Below, piece by piece: positions 26,738 through 35,915 of a stretch of 64,000 nucleotides of DNA (positions within the stretch are counted from its first letter, which is position 1; each line of letters begins with the position of its first letter). The position numbers and the translations under genes were made by a program. This stretch comes from Rhodospirillaceae bacterium. GTDB lineage: Bacteria > Pseudomonadota > Alphaproteobacteria > Dongiales > Dongiaceae. Location of the stretch: contig JADJQM010000002.1 of assembly GCA_016712715.1 (NCBI GenBank), positions 310,001 to 374,000 on the forward strand, written 5' to 3'. The notes beneath the pieces are model-generated. The model saw only the letters and a list, made by a program, of their open reading frames with translations, searched no databases and was not told where the DNA came from.

Positions 26738-27913
26738 TTGACACACCTACAGGCTTTCAAGAGTACGGCCATGGCCCTCACCGTCATGTTGGCGCTGAGC
26801 GCCTGCGGCGAGAAGAAGGAAGAAGCGGCGGAATCGTCCAACACCACGACGACCGCGCCGGCCACGAACACGACGGCGACCACCGAAGCGGCCCCGGCCG
26901 CCACCAACACCACTGAAACCGCCGCTGCCGCTCCCGCGGCGGCACCCGCCGGCGGCAGCCTCAACATCTATAACTGGGGCAACTACACCAACCCGAAGCT
27001 GATCGAGAAGTTCGAGAAAGAGTTCAACGTCAAGGTGACGGTGACCGACTATGATTCGAACGACGTGGCCCTCGCCAAGATCAAGGCCGGCGGCCATGGC
27101 TTCGACATCGTGGTGCCGAGCTCCAACTTCGTGCCGATCTTCATTGCCGAAGGCCTGCTCGAGGAATCCAAGCCGAACAGCATGGCGAACTTCAAGAACA
27201 TGGATCCGAAATGGGTCGATGTCGAATTCGACAAGGGCCGCAACTATACGGTTCCCTGGCAGTGGGGCACGACCGGCATCACGGTCAACACCAAGGCCTA
27301 TCAGGGCGATCCCAACACCTGGGCGATCCTGTTCGACACCCCGGCCGAGCTCAAAGGCAAGACCAACGTCGTGCCGGAAATGAGCGACGTCATCGCCGCC
27401 GCCCTCTCCTACAAGGGCTTCAACCCGATCTGCAACGGCAACAAGGATGAACTGAAGCAGGTCCGCGACCTGCTGATGGCCTCGAAGCCGAACTGGATCT
27501 CGATGGATTACGGCAATGTCGAGAAATACGCCAAGGAAGATCTCATGGCCGGCTTGAACTGGAACGGCGCTTCGATGCGCGCCCGTCTCCAGAACGACAA
27601 GATCGTCTATGGCTATCCGAAGGAAGGCATCGCCGTCTGGATGGATAACGTCGCCGTCGTCAAGGGTGCCGCCAACGCCGAGAACGCGAAGAAGTTCCAG
27701 AACTTCATCATGGACCCGGAAAATGCTGCGCTCATCTCGGACTTTGCGAAATATGCCAACGGCATCACCGGGTCGGACAAGTTCCTCGACCAGGCCTTTG
27801 CCACGGCGCCTGAGATCGTCCTGCCGGAAGGCCAGAAGACCTTCATCATGCCGGCCTGCCCGCCGGAAGTGACGGAGCTTCATACCGCCATCTGGACCGA
27901 GCTCACGAAGTAA
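26738..27913 (+). CDS. potD: Lipoprotein polyamine-binding protein, second system
   Basis: I place the start at a TTG (26738) with GGAGG five bases upstream. This gives a lipoprotein signal with lipobox LSAC at about residues 19-22. A linker of about 45 residues made almost only of Thr, Ala, Pro, Asn and Glu follows. The PotD fold then begins SLNIYNWGNYTNPKLIEKF. Pocket segments such as VPWQWGTTGITVNT and GLNWNGASMRARL are present. The anchor and flexible linker would tether the receptor to the membrane, unlike the free periplasmic PotD at 9515. A hairpin terminator follows directly. Confidence 0.88.
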   Translation: MTHLQAFKSTAMALTVMLALSACGEKKEEAAESSNTTTTAPATNTTATTEAAPAATNTTETAAAAPAAAPAGGSLNIYNWGNYTNPKLIEKFEKEFNVKVTVTDYDSNDVALAKIKAGGHGFDIVVPSSNFVPIFIAEGLLEESKPNSMANFKNMDPKWVDVEFDKGRNYTVPWQWGTTGITVNTKAYQGDPNTWAILFDTPAELKGKTNVVPEMSDVIAAALSYKGFNPICNGNKDELKQVRDLLMASKPNWISMDYGNVEKYAKEDLMAGLNWNGASMRARLQNDKIVYGYPKEGIAVWMDNVAVVKGAANAENAKKFQNFIMDPENAALISDFAKYANGITGSDKFLDQAFATAPEIVLPEGQKTFIMPACPPEVTELHTAIWTELTK

Positions 27914-27923
27914 GCTGAAGGTC

Positions 27924-27960
27924 GATCCCGGCGGTGCCCAGCATCGCCGGGATCTTTCTT
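27924..27960 (+). terminator. Rho-independent terminator after the second potD
   Basis: A perfect ten-base-pair stem, GATCCCGGCG with CGCCGGGATC, has an 11-base loop and is followed by TTTCTT. It lies 11 bases after the potD stop and separates the transporter from the hydrolase genes. Confidence 0.8.
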
Positions 27961-28041
27961 CATCATGGCCACCAGGAAAGACGAACCGGGTACATCGCTG
28001 CCGATCATGCAGGGATCGCCACCCAAGCTGAGGTGCCCCGG

Positions 28042-29180
28042 ATGGATTGGGACCGGGCACCGTGGAACCGCTGGAGCTTCCAGCATACCCGCGAGATCCT
28101 GCCGACCGCCGAAGTGTGGCGCGGGAACAATCCGCCCCATGTCTTCAAGCGCCGGCCGCGCCACATCGCCGGATTCGCTTCGATACCGCGCAAGGTCCCA
28201 CGACCGTCGCGCAATATCTCGAGGCAAGCTTCACCGACGGATTCCTGGTGCTGCATAAAGGCGCCATCGTCAGCGAAAGCTATTTCAACAATATGGGTGT
28301 CCGCTCGCTGCACCTATCGCAATCGGTCGCGAAATCGCTGACCGGTGCGCTGGCCGGCATATTCGCCGGGCGCGGGCAGCTCGACCCCAATGCGCTGATC
28401 ACCAACTATCTCCCGGAACTGGAAGCCACCGCCTATCGCGGCGCAAAGGTGCAGCACGCCCTCGACATGATGTCGGGCGTTGCCTATTCCGAAGAATATA
28501 CCGACCCCTTCTCCGATGTCGGGCAGACCGATGTGGCGTCGGGCTGGAAACCCAAGCCCGCCGGCGACGGCCGCGCCTGGCCGGAGACGATGTGGGATCA
28601 GGTCCTGGGCCTCACCAGGAAAGAAGCCGAGCATGGCGCGCGCTTTCTCTACCGCTCGATCGAGACCGATGTGGTGGCCTTCGTGCTGGAGCGGATCAGC
28701 GGCAAGCGTCTGCCCGAGATCATCAGCACCGAGATCTGGCAGAAGCTCGGGGCCGAGGAAAGCGCCTGCTACACGGTCGATGCCGGCGGCTATGCGCTGG
28801 CCGATGGCGGCTTCAACGCGACGCTGCGCGACTATGCGCGCTTTGGCCAGATGATCGCCCAGGATGGCTGGTTCCATGGCAGCCAGATCGTGCCCAAGGC
28901 ATGGCTCGCGGAGACGCGGCGCGGCAAGCCGGATATCTTCGATGCCGAGACGCGGAAGTCGATGCCCCATGGCTCCTATCACAACCAGTTCTGGATTGAA
29001 GATGTGAACAAACCGGTGCTGCAATGCCTCGGTGTATTCGGGCAATGGATCTATGCCGATCCCGAAAATGATTTCGTGGCGGTGAAGCTTTCGAGCTGGC
29101 CGGATTTCCTCGATGACGGCTTCTATATCGATGGGATCGCTGCCATCCACGCCATCAAGCAGACGCTGCGCCAAGGATAA
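28042..29180 (+). pseudogene. NylB-like serine hydrolase, copy 1, interrupted by a frameshift
   Basis: The N-terminal part from the ATG at 28042 reads MDWDRAPWNRWSFQHTREI and follows its neighbour's WDRPPFNRWSFQHVREI. Near 28165-28185 homology jumps one frame, as if one base were missing. It then runs without break to 29180 (VKLSSWPDFLDDGF). The serine-lysine pair of class C beta-lactamase-fold hydrolases is in SQSVAKSL. The tyrosine is in FLYRSIETD and an aspartate is in GQTDVASGW. With the frame repaired the product is about 380 residues. It is a paralogue of the next gene. Likely role: hydrolysis of linear amide or ester bonds in small compounds. Confidence 0.8.
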
Positions 29181-29182
29181 TC

Positions 29183-30370
29183 ATGCCAGGGGTGACCATG
29201 AGCGAGACGAGCATGCGGCCCGCCTGGACGCGGGAGAATTGGGATCGGCCGCCCTTCAACCGCTGGAGCTTCCAGCATGTGCGCGAGATCGTGCCGACGG
29301 CCGAGGTTTGGCGCGGGCGGGAACCAGCATCGATCCTTTCGCGGGCCACTCGGCCGATCGACGGCATCGCCTATCAGGGCGAGTTCGGCGCCAGCGATAT
29401 CGGGCAGTTCCTCGACAATACCTATACCGACGGCTTCATCGTGCTGCACAAGGGCGCCGTGGTGGCGGAGCGGTATTTCAACGGGATGACCGAGCGCACC
29501 CTCCATCTCTCGCAATCGGTGGGCAAGTCGCTGATCGGTATCCTCGTCGGCATCTTCGCCGCGCGCGGGCAATTGGATGTGAACGGCCACATCACCGATT
29601 ACCTGCCGGACCTGGGTGCCACCGCCTATCAGGGGGCGACGATCGCCCAGGTCCTCAACATGACCAGCGGCGTCGCCTTCGACGAGACCTATACCGATCC
29701 CTATTCCGATATCGGGCGCATCGACGTCGCCTGCGGCTGGAAGGAGAAGCCAGCCGGCGACACGCGGCATTGGCCGACCTCCGTCTGGGAGGTGATCCTG
29801 GGCTTGACCAGGAAAGAAGCCGAGCATGGCGAGCGTTTTGCCTATCGCTCAATCGAGACCGATGTGCTGGCCTTCCTGCTGGAACGGATCAGCGGCTTGC
29901 GCTTGGCAGAGATTGTGAGCCGCGATCTGTGGCAGCCTCTGGGGGCGGAGGAGAGCGCCAATTACACGGTCGATCCATCGGGCTATGCGCTGGCGGATGG
30001 CGGATTCAATGCAACCTTGCGCGATTATGCGCGGTTCGGCGAGATGCTGACGCAGGACGGGTTCCTCAACGGGCGGCAGGTGGTGCCCAGCGACTGGGTC
30101 CGGAAATGCCGCTTCGGCGTCCACGCGAAATTCACCGGCGATTACCGGATCGCGACACCGCACGGCGCCTATCAGCATCAGTTCTGGCATGAGGATCACC
30201 GGACACCGGTGCTGCTTGCCCGCGGCGTGTTCGGGCAGCTGATCTACAGCGATCCCGCCAGCAGCTTCACCGCGGTGAAGCTCTCCAGCTGGCCGGATTT
30301 CCGCAACAACAAGCTGCTGCGCGAGACGCTGGCGGCCCTCAACGCGCTGAAACAGGCGTTGGATGAATAG
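29183..30370 (+). CDS. NylB-like serine hydrolase (beta-lactamase fold), copy 2
   Basis: The 395-residue protein is a class C beta-lactamase-fold hydrolase of the 6-aminohexanoate-oligomer hydrolase (NylB) kind. The nucleophile and base are S112 and K115 in SQSVGKSL, and a catalytic-type tyrosine is Y221 in FAYRSIETD. Y170 and D181 lie where, from memory of NylB, its Tyr170 and Asp181 bind the amide substrate. The opening PPFNRWSFQHVREIVPTA and the closing AVKLSSWPDF also resemble NylB. There is no signal peptide, so it acts in the cytoplasm. An alternative start at 29198 has an AGGGG site. It begins two bases after copy 1 ends. Confidence 0.82.
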   Translation: MPGVTMSETSMRPAWTRENWDRPPFNRWSFQHVREIVPTAEVWRGREPASILSRATRPIDGIAYQGEFGASDIGQFLDNTYTDGFIVLHKGAVVAERYFNGMTERTLHLSQSVGKSLIGILVGIFAARGQLDVNGHITDYLPDLGATAYQGATIAQVLNMTSGVAFDETYTDPYSDIGRIDVACGWKEKPAGDTRHWPTSVWEVILGLTRKEAEHGERFAYRSIETDVLAFLLERISGLRLAEIVSRDLWQPLGAEESANYTVDPSGYALADGGFNATLRDYARFGEMLTQDGFLNGRQVVPSDWVRKCRFGVHAKFTGDYRIATPHGAYQHQFWHEDHRTPVLLARGVFGQLIYSDPASSFTAVKLSSWPDFRNNKLLRETLAALNALKQALDE

Positions 30371-30374
30371 TTTT

Positions 30375-30496
30375 CGTTCGTCATCCTCGGGCCCTGTCGA
30401 CGGTTGCCGACATTCGTCGGCGGGGCCCCGAGTATCAGGTTCAGCTGCCGAGTTGTTGTCAACTGATCCCCGGGTCAAGCCCGGGGATGACGAACG
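30375..30496. repeat. Composite intergenic repeat with CCCCGGG hairpin
   Basis: Outer arms CGTTCGTCATCC and GGATGACGAACG are perfectly complementary. Inside are a hairpin CCCCGGG-TCAAG-CCCGGGG (30468-30486) and an imperfect CTCGGGCCC/GGGGCCCCGAG stem. The GTCATCC...CCCGGGGATGAC style is a known widespread class in Rhodospirillales-type genomes. It sits between the hydrolase and amidase genes and probably ends or attenuates the transcript. Confidence 0.7.
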
Positions 30497-30535
30497 AGTA
30501 GAATGATAGCGGTGCGTGGCAAACAGGGGAATATC

Positions 30536-31972
30536 ATGAAGAACGACGATCTCATCTATATGAACGCGACCGAGGCCGCTGCCTTGTTCCGCAAGAAGAA
30601 GCTGTCGCCCGTCGAACTGATGACGGCCGTCATCGAGCGCGCCGAGGCGGTCGAGCCGAAAATCAACGCCTTCACCTTCAAGCATTATGACGAGGCGATG
30701 GATCTCGCCAAACAGGCCGAAGCCAAGTTCATGAAGAAGGATGGCCGCGTCGGCGCCCTCGAGGGCCTGCCGATCGCCATCAAGGATGAGAGCTGGATCG
30801 CCGGCAAGCCCACCTCCTATGGCTCGCTCACCACCAAGGATTTCGTGCCGGACAAGACCTCGCCCAACAATGAGCGCATTCTGGCGGCCGGCGGCATCGT
30901 GCATGCGCGCACCGCGACGCCGGAATTCTCCTGCGCCTCCTATACCCATTCGAGGCTGTGGGGGGTGACGCGCAACCCGTGGAACCGGCGCTTCACCACC
31001 GGCGGCTCGTCGGGCGGGTCGGGGGCGTCGCTCGCCGCCGGCACGGCGCCGCTCGCCATGGGCTCCGATATCGGCGGCTCGATCCGCATTCCGGCCGCGG
31101 CCTGCGGTGTCGTCGGCTACAAGCCGCCCTATGGCCGCAACCCGGACGACGCGCCGTTCAACCTCGATCCCTATTGCCATACCGGGCCGATGGCGCGCTC
31201 GGTCGCCGACACCATCCTGCTGCAGAACGTGATCTGCGGGCCGAGCCCCTATGACATCGCCTCGCTGCGCCCCAAGCTGCGCCTGCCCACCGAATACAAG
31301 CCGATCAAGGGCTGGAAGATCGCCTATTCCTTCGATCTCGGCATCCATGAGGTCGACAAGGAGGTGGTGGCCAACACCAAGCGCGCGCTGCGCGTGTTCA
31401 AGAGCCTCGGCGCCACGGTCGAGGAAGTGGATCTCGGCTGGACGCGCGACGCGATCGATACCGGCATGCGGCATCTCGAACATCTGTTCGGCACGCAGCT
31501 CAACCAGACGGCCAGGAAGTACGGCAAGCTGATGACGACCTATGCCCGCAATTTCGCGCGCAAGGGAGCGAAGTCGAATGCCGACAGCTTCTTCAAATCG
31601 ATGGAAGGGGCGATCCGGATGTACGACACGTTCGGCCCGATGATGGAGAAATATGATCTCTTCATCTGCCCCACGACGGCGCTGCCGGCGGTGAAGGCCG
31701 ATTTCGACGAGAACAAGGATGTGGTCCGGATCAACGGCAAGATCTCGCCTCTCCCCAAGGTGCTGGCCTGGTGCATGACGACGCCGTTCAACACGCTGTC
31801 GCGCTGCCCGGTGCTGGCGGTCCCCACGGGTCATGCCAGCAACGCCGTGCCGACCTCGATCCAGCTCATCGGCCGGACCTATTCGGATGCCGACGTGTTC
31901 CGCGCGGCGGTCGCCTATGAGGAGGCGGTCGGCGGCTGGTACGCCAAGACGCGGGCGCGGCCGAAGTTCTAA
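30536..31972 (+). CDS. Amidase-signature hydrolase (NylA-like)
   Basis: This 478-residue enzyme of the amidase signature family has the Ser-cisSer-Lys triad K83 (IAIKDES), S158 (TTGGSSGGS) and S182 (GSDIGGSIRIPA). The spacing is exactly that of the family. WGVTRNPWN before the signature resembles 6-aminohexanoate-cyclic-dimer hydrolase as well as other amidases. The ATG at 30536 has a GGGGA site. The family cleaves carboxamides to acid and amine. Its place between NylB-like hydrolases and an acetylpolyamine amidohydrolase suggests linear or cyclic amides of polyamines or omega-amino acids, which is inference. Confidence 0.88.
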   Translation: MKNDDLIYMNATEAAALFRKKKLSPVELMTAVIERAEAVEPKINAFTFKHYDEAMDLAKQAEAKFMKKDGRVGALEGLPIAIKDESWIAGKPTSYGSLTTKDFVPDKTSPNNERILAAGGIVHARTATPEFSCASYTHSRLWGVTRNPWNRRFTTGGSSGGSGASLAAGTAPLAMGSDIGGSIRIPAAACGVVGYKPPYGRNPDDAPFNLDPYCHTGPMARSVADTILLQNVICGPSPYDIASLRPKLRLPTEYKPIKGWKIAYSFDLGIHEVDKEVVANTKRALRVFKSLGATVEEVDLGWTRDAIDTGMRHLEHLFGTQLNQTARKYGKLMTTYARNFARKGAKSNADSFFKSMEGAIRMYDTFGPMMEKYDLFICPTTALPAVKADFDENKDVVRINGKISPLPKVLAWCMTTPFNTLSRCPVLAVPTGHASNAVPTSIQLIGRTYSDADVFRAAVAYEEAVGGWYAKTRARPKF

Positions 31973-32115
31973 GCGCAACATTTTAGCTAAATCCCGGCTC
32001 CTTCCCTTGTGGACGGGGCCGGGAAAGCTAACGGAAATTTCATCATGTTGCGCGACAGTAGCGCCGCAGCAGAAGTAAACTTGGGCGAGACAATGACGAA
32101 CTGCCAGGTGACGCA

Positions 32116-33162
32116 ATGAGGACGGTGTTCAGCGAGGATCATCGCCTGCAGGACGGCAAGCATGAGCTGCTGGAAGGGCAGTTCATGAAAGCCCATGAGA
32201 GTCCCAGCCGCGCCGAGATCGTGATCGAGCGCGTGCGCAGCACGAAGCTGGGCGAGGTGCTGAGTCCAAGCGATTTCGGCCTCGACCCGATCCTCAAGGT
32301 CCATGACAAGGGCCTCGTGGATTTCCTGGCGGTGGCATGGGACGAATGGGCGGCCACGGGGCGCACCTTCGACGCGCTGCCCCATGTCTGGCCGGTGCCG
32401 GGCCTCTCGCGCGGGGCGCTCGGCCGCCGCATCTCGGACTGTATCGACGGCAAGCTCGGCCATTACGCGATCGATGCCGGGACGCCGATCATGTCCGGCA
32501 CCTGGGCCGCGGTGAAGGCCTCGGCCAATGTGGCGCTCACCGCGCAGAAGCTGGTGGCGACCGGCGAACGGTCGGCCTTCGCCCTGTGCCGGCCGCCGGG
32601 ACATCATGCCGGCAGCGATTTTTATGGCGGCTATTGCTTCCTCAACAATGCCGGCATTGCCGCACAAGCCTTCCGCGACCAGGGCGCCAAGCGCGTCGCC
32701 ATCCTCGATGTCGATTATCACCATGGCAACGGCACGCAGCAGATGTTCTATGAGCGCGACGATGTGCTCACCATCTCTTTGCATGCCGATCCCAGGCAGG
32801 AATTTCCCTATTTCCTCGGCTATGCCGACGAGATGGGTGTGGGTGCCGGCGAGGGCTATCACATGAACCTGCCGCTGCCCTGGGGCACCGATTGGCGCGC
32901 CTATGCGGAAGCGCTCGAGATCGCCCTGAAGCGCATCCGGCAGTATGGCGCCGAGGCGCTGGTGGTGTCGCTGGGTCTCGACACGTTCGAGCATGATCCC
33001 ATCTCGCGCTTCAAGCTGGTGCATGACGATTATCAGCGCCTGGGCGACCGCATCGCCTGGGCCGATCTGCCGACCCTCTTTGTGATGGAAGGCGGCTATG
33101 CGGTGGAAGCACTCGGCGTCAACACGGTGAATGTGCTGATGGGCTTCGAGCAGCGGACCTGA
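32116..33162 (+). CDS. Acetylpolyamine amidohydrolase (histone deacetylase family)
   Basis: The 348-residue zinc hydrolase has the deacetylase-family core. It includes CRPPGHHAGSDFYGGYCF (the paired catalytic histidines), LDVDYHHGNGTQQMFY (the zinc-binding Asp and His) and SLGLDTFEHDPIS. A third zinc ligand region precedes MEGGYAVEALG. The opening MRTVFSEDHRLQDGKHELLE is that of bacterial AphA-type enzymes, which remove acetyl groups from acetylputrescine, acetylcadaverine and acetylspermidine. It lies about 140 bases after the amidase and completes the polyamine set fed by the second transporter. Confidence 0.9.
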   Translation: MRTVFSEDHRLQDGKHELLEGQFMKAHESPSRAEIVIERVRSTKLGEVLSPSDFGLDPILKVHDKGLVDFLAVAWDEWAATGRTFDALPHVWPVPGLSRGALGRRISDCIDGKLGHYAIDAGTPIMSGTWAAVKASANVALTAQKLVATGERSAFALCRPPGHHAGSDFYGGYCFLNNAGIAAQAFRDQGAKRVAILDVDYHHGNGTQQMFYERDDVLTISLHADPRQEFPYFLGYADEMGVGAGEGYHMNLPLPWGTDWRAYAEALEIALKRIRQYGAEALVVSLGLDTFEHDPISRFKLVHDDYQRLGDRIAWADLPTLFVMEGGYAVEALGVNTVNVLMGFEQRT

Positions 33163-33196
33163 GGGTACATATCCTGAGGGCGCAAATGAGGATGGC

Positions 33197-34519
33197 ATGA
33201 CGCAGGTGAAAAACTGGTTGCAGCGGCCGGCGGTGATCCTGGTGATCATCGGCCTCATCCTGCCGAACCTTGCCTTCCTCGTGCTCTACCAGCTCGGCAT
33301 CTTCGTGCCGCCGCGCACCTTCCCGATCGTGCTTTATCTGCTGGCGGCGATCAGCCTCCGCTTCCTGCCGGTGCGCGGGGTGATCCTGATCTTCCTGCTG
33401 GCGCTTGGCTGCGACGTGGTCTATTGCGCGACGCAGATCTTCGGCCTGGCACCTTCCGAGACCTTGTTTGCGCTCCAGTTCATCGGCCAGCGCGATATCC
33501 TGAGTTCGAAACTCTATGTGGCGCTGGCGCTCGGCGTAAGCGGTCTCTTCGGCCTGCTCATCTTCCTGCTGTGGCGCCATGGCGGCCATCTCCGCCATGC
33601 CAACCGGCTGCCGCTCCTGCTCCTCGGGCTGGTGGCGGTACCGACCGACGTGGTCGTCAACACGCCGCGCCATTCCAATTTCTGGCTGAGCCTCGGCCGC
33701 GACATCCCGTTCGAATCGGCGATGGGGAAATCAGGCTATATCAAGCTGGTCGAACAACCCAACGGCCGCCACATGCTGGTGGTGATCGTCGAGGCCATGG
33801 GGCGCTTTGCCGATCCGAAGATCCAGGGCCTGCTGGAAGAAGCGATCCGCGCCGAAGGCGTCACGGAAAAATATGTCGTGACCTCGGGCGTGAACAGCTT
33901 CATCGGCGGCACCACGGCCGCCGAGATGCGCGAATTCTGCGGGACGCGCGACAGCTATCTTGGTTACCTCAAGGAAAAGCGGCCGGACTGCCTGCCGTTC
34001 CGCATGACCAAGGCCTGGTACGCGACCAAGGCCTATCACGGTTTCACCGGCAAGATGTTCGACCGCGACCAATGGTGGCCGAATGTCGGCTTCACCGAGC
34101 GCGTGTTCGGCGAGGATCTGCTGGTGCCGGGCGAGAAACTGTGCGGCGACGTCTTCGTCGGCATCTGCGATCCCAAGCTGGTCACCGACATCGCGGCGAA
34201 ATTCAAGGCGGCGACCCAGCCGCAGTTCAGCTATCTCCTCACCTTCAACACCCATGTGCCGGTGATTGTCGACCAGGGCTATCATCATCTGGATTGCGCG
34301 CATCATGATGCGCGCGTGCCGGAGCGGGAAGTGTGCATCATGGCCGATGGCTGGGTCGAACTGCTGCAGGGCATCGCCCGCGCCTGGGCCGACCCCGCCA
34401 TGCCACCCACCGAGATCCTGATCGTCGGGGACCATGCCCCGCCGCTCTGGTACCGCCAGGCGCGCGATCTGTTCACGCCCGGCGATGTGAGCTGGTTCCG
34501 GCTGACGCCGAAGGGGTGA
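33197..34519 (+). CDS. Membrane-bound sulfatase-fold hydrolase/transferase
   Basis: The 440-residue protein has about five membrane helices in its first 170 residues. An alkaline-phosphatase/sulfatase-fold domain on the outer face follows. The metal site is seen at VVIVEAMGRF (first Glu) and EILIVGDHAPPLW (Asp-His). The likely threonine nucleophile is in GGTTAAEMREFCG. This layout is shared with phosphoethanolamine and phosphoglycerol transferases that decorate lipids or glycans. It is followed by an ATP-grasp gene for glycan synthesis, so modification of a surface polymer is likely. The transferred group cannot be told from sequence. Confidence 0.78.
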   Translation: MTQVKNWLQRPAVILVIIGLILPNLAFLVLYQLGIFVPPRTFPIVLYLLAAISLRFLPVRGVILIFLLALGCDVVYCATQIFGLAPSETLFALQFIGQRDILSSKLYVALALGVSGLFGLLIFLLWRHGGHLRHANRLPLLLLGLVAVPTDVVVNTPRHSNFWLSLGRDIPFESAMGKSGYIKLVEQPNGRHMLVVIVEAMGRFADPKIQGLLEEAIRAEGVTEKYVVTSGVNSFIGGTTAAEMREFCGTRDSYLGYLKEKRPDCLPFRMTKAWYATKAYHGFTGKMFDRDQWWPNVGFTERVFGEDLLVPGEKLCGDVFVGICDPKLVTDIAAKFKAATQPQFSYLLTFNTHVPVIVDQGYHHLDCAHHDARVPEREVCIMADGWVELLQGIARAWADPAMPPTEILIVGDHAPPLWYRQARDLFTPGDVSWFRLTPKG

Positions 34520-34522
34520 GGG

Positions 34523-34552
34523 GGGCGGTCGATTACCCCTTCAGGACCGCCC
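34523..34552 (+). terminator. Possible terminator hairpin
   Basis: A perfect eight-base-pair stem, GGGCGGTC with GACCGCCC, has a 14-base loop directly after the sulfatase-fold gene. There is no U-tract, so it may only stabilise the 3' end. Confidence 0.35.
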
Positions 34553-34640
34553 ACCTATTCCCTAACGCATTCAGGGTCTTTCATTTTCGGGCAAAAGCGG
34601 GCATATGTTCTAGCGCTGTCAGACTTCTGTAAGGTTTCTC

Positions 34641-35906
34641 ATGCGCGTCCGCGTCTTTCCGCCCCCTTTGCCCGGTTTCCGGCCAGCAAAGCTGCGCAAC
34701 TCCCCTTTGGGTGAGGTGCGGCGCTATCATATGCGGGCGGTCTATTGGCTGCTGCCCTGGCCCCAGGCGGCCAAGCGGATCCTCGCCGGGCTGGTCTGGC
34801 CGCTCATCGCCTTCTACAAGGCCGCCTTCATCCATGCGCCGCGCTGCGGTCCGTGGGTCGCGCAGAATTATGGCATCCCCCTGTGGCGCCAGGTGCTGGC
34901 CCAGGTGAAGATCGCCGTCACCGCGCAGATGTTGCCGCAGCATTATTATCTGTTCGAGCTCTATCGACCGGAGATGCAGCATCGCTATCACGAATATCTG
35001 GTGCGCAACGAGACCAAGGCCGGCGTGTTCTCGATCCTGAAATGGGATGGCAAGCGCGGCTACATCTTCCGCGACAAGGTGATCTTCGCCGAGGAATGTG
35101 CCCGCGCCGGCATCCGCCACGCGCCGATCCTGGCGCGCTTCAAGGACGGCGCCGTGGCGTTCCTGGCACCGGGCGGCCTGCCGCGGCAGAACCTCTTTGC
35201 CAAGCTGTTCAACGGCAAGGGCGGCAAGGGCGCCGAACGCTGGGATTGGAACGGTACCCAATACGTGGCGCAGGATGGCCGCAGCTTCAGCGAAGAGGCG
35301 CTGCTCGCCCATTACAGCGCGCGTTCGGCCGCGGGCAAGGGCGACATGATCCTGCAGCCGCTCCTCGTCAATCATCCGGCCTATGAGGGCTTGGCGAACG
35401 GCGTGCTGTCGACCGTGCGCGTCATGACCTGCCTCGATGAGAACATGAAGGGCGAGGTCATCACCTCGGCCATGCGGCTTGCCGTCGTGCCCGGCAAGGT
35501 GGTCGACAATTTCCATGCCGGCGGCATCGGCGCCAATGTCGATCTTGCAACCGGCGCGCTTGGCCCAGCTTCCAACATGGGGCTGAAGGGCGACTCGATC
35601 TGGCATCACCAGCATCCCGTCACCGGCGCGCAGATCAGCGGCTGGCGCGTGCCGCATTGGGACGCGGTGAAGGCGATGGCCAGGGAGGCGCATGAAAAGA
35701 TCGGCGACCGCATCGTCATCGGCTGGGACATCGCCGTGCTGCCGGACGGGCCCTGCCTCATCGAAGGCAATGGCCGGACCTCGGTCGACCTCGTGCAGCG
35801 CGCCCGCCGCGCACCCCTGGGCGAGACCAGGCTGCCGGCCCTCATGGCATTTCATCTCAGGCGCATGTATCCGGCCTGGCAGGAAAAGCGCCGCGCACGG
35901 GCGTAA
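34641..35906 (+). CDS. Sugar-transfer-associated ATP-grasp protein
   Basis: The 421-residue protein carries the ATP-grasp core typical of the sugar-transfer-associated family. The segments are DMILQPLLVNHPAYEG, STVRVMTCLDENMKG, HAGGIGANVDLATG and the metal-binding IGWDIAVLPDGPCLIEGNG (Glu and Asn ligands). The N-terminal 120 residues are basic with hydrophobic stretches and may associate with the membrane. Family members sit in capsule and exopolysaccharide clusters and are thought to join an acid to an amine or hydroxyl group. It lies 121 bases after the sulfatase-fold gene and is convergent with the protease gene. Confidence 0.8.
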   Translation: MRVRVFPPPLPGFRPAKLRNSPLGEVRRYHMRAVYWLLPWPQAAKRILAGLVWPLIAFYKAAFIHAPRCGPWVAQNYGIPLWRQVLAQVKIAVTAQMLPQHYYLFELYRPEMQHRYHEYLVRNETKAGVFSILKWDGKRGYIFRDKVIFAEECARAGIRHAPILARFKDGAVAFLAPGGLPRQNLFAKLFNGKGGKGAERWDWNGTQYVAQDGRSFSEEALLAHYSARSAAGKGDMILQPLLVNHPAYEGLANGVLSTVRVMTCLDENMKGEVITSAMRLAVVPGKVVDNFHAGGIGANVDLATGALGPASNMGLKGDSIWHHQHPVTGAQISGWRVPHWDAVKAMAREAHEKIGDRIVIGWDIAVLPDGPCLIEGNGRTSVDLVQRARRAPLGETRLPALMAFHLRRMYPAWQEKRRARA

Positions 35907-35915
35907 GGGCGCGGT

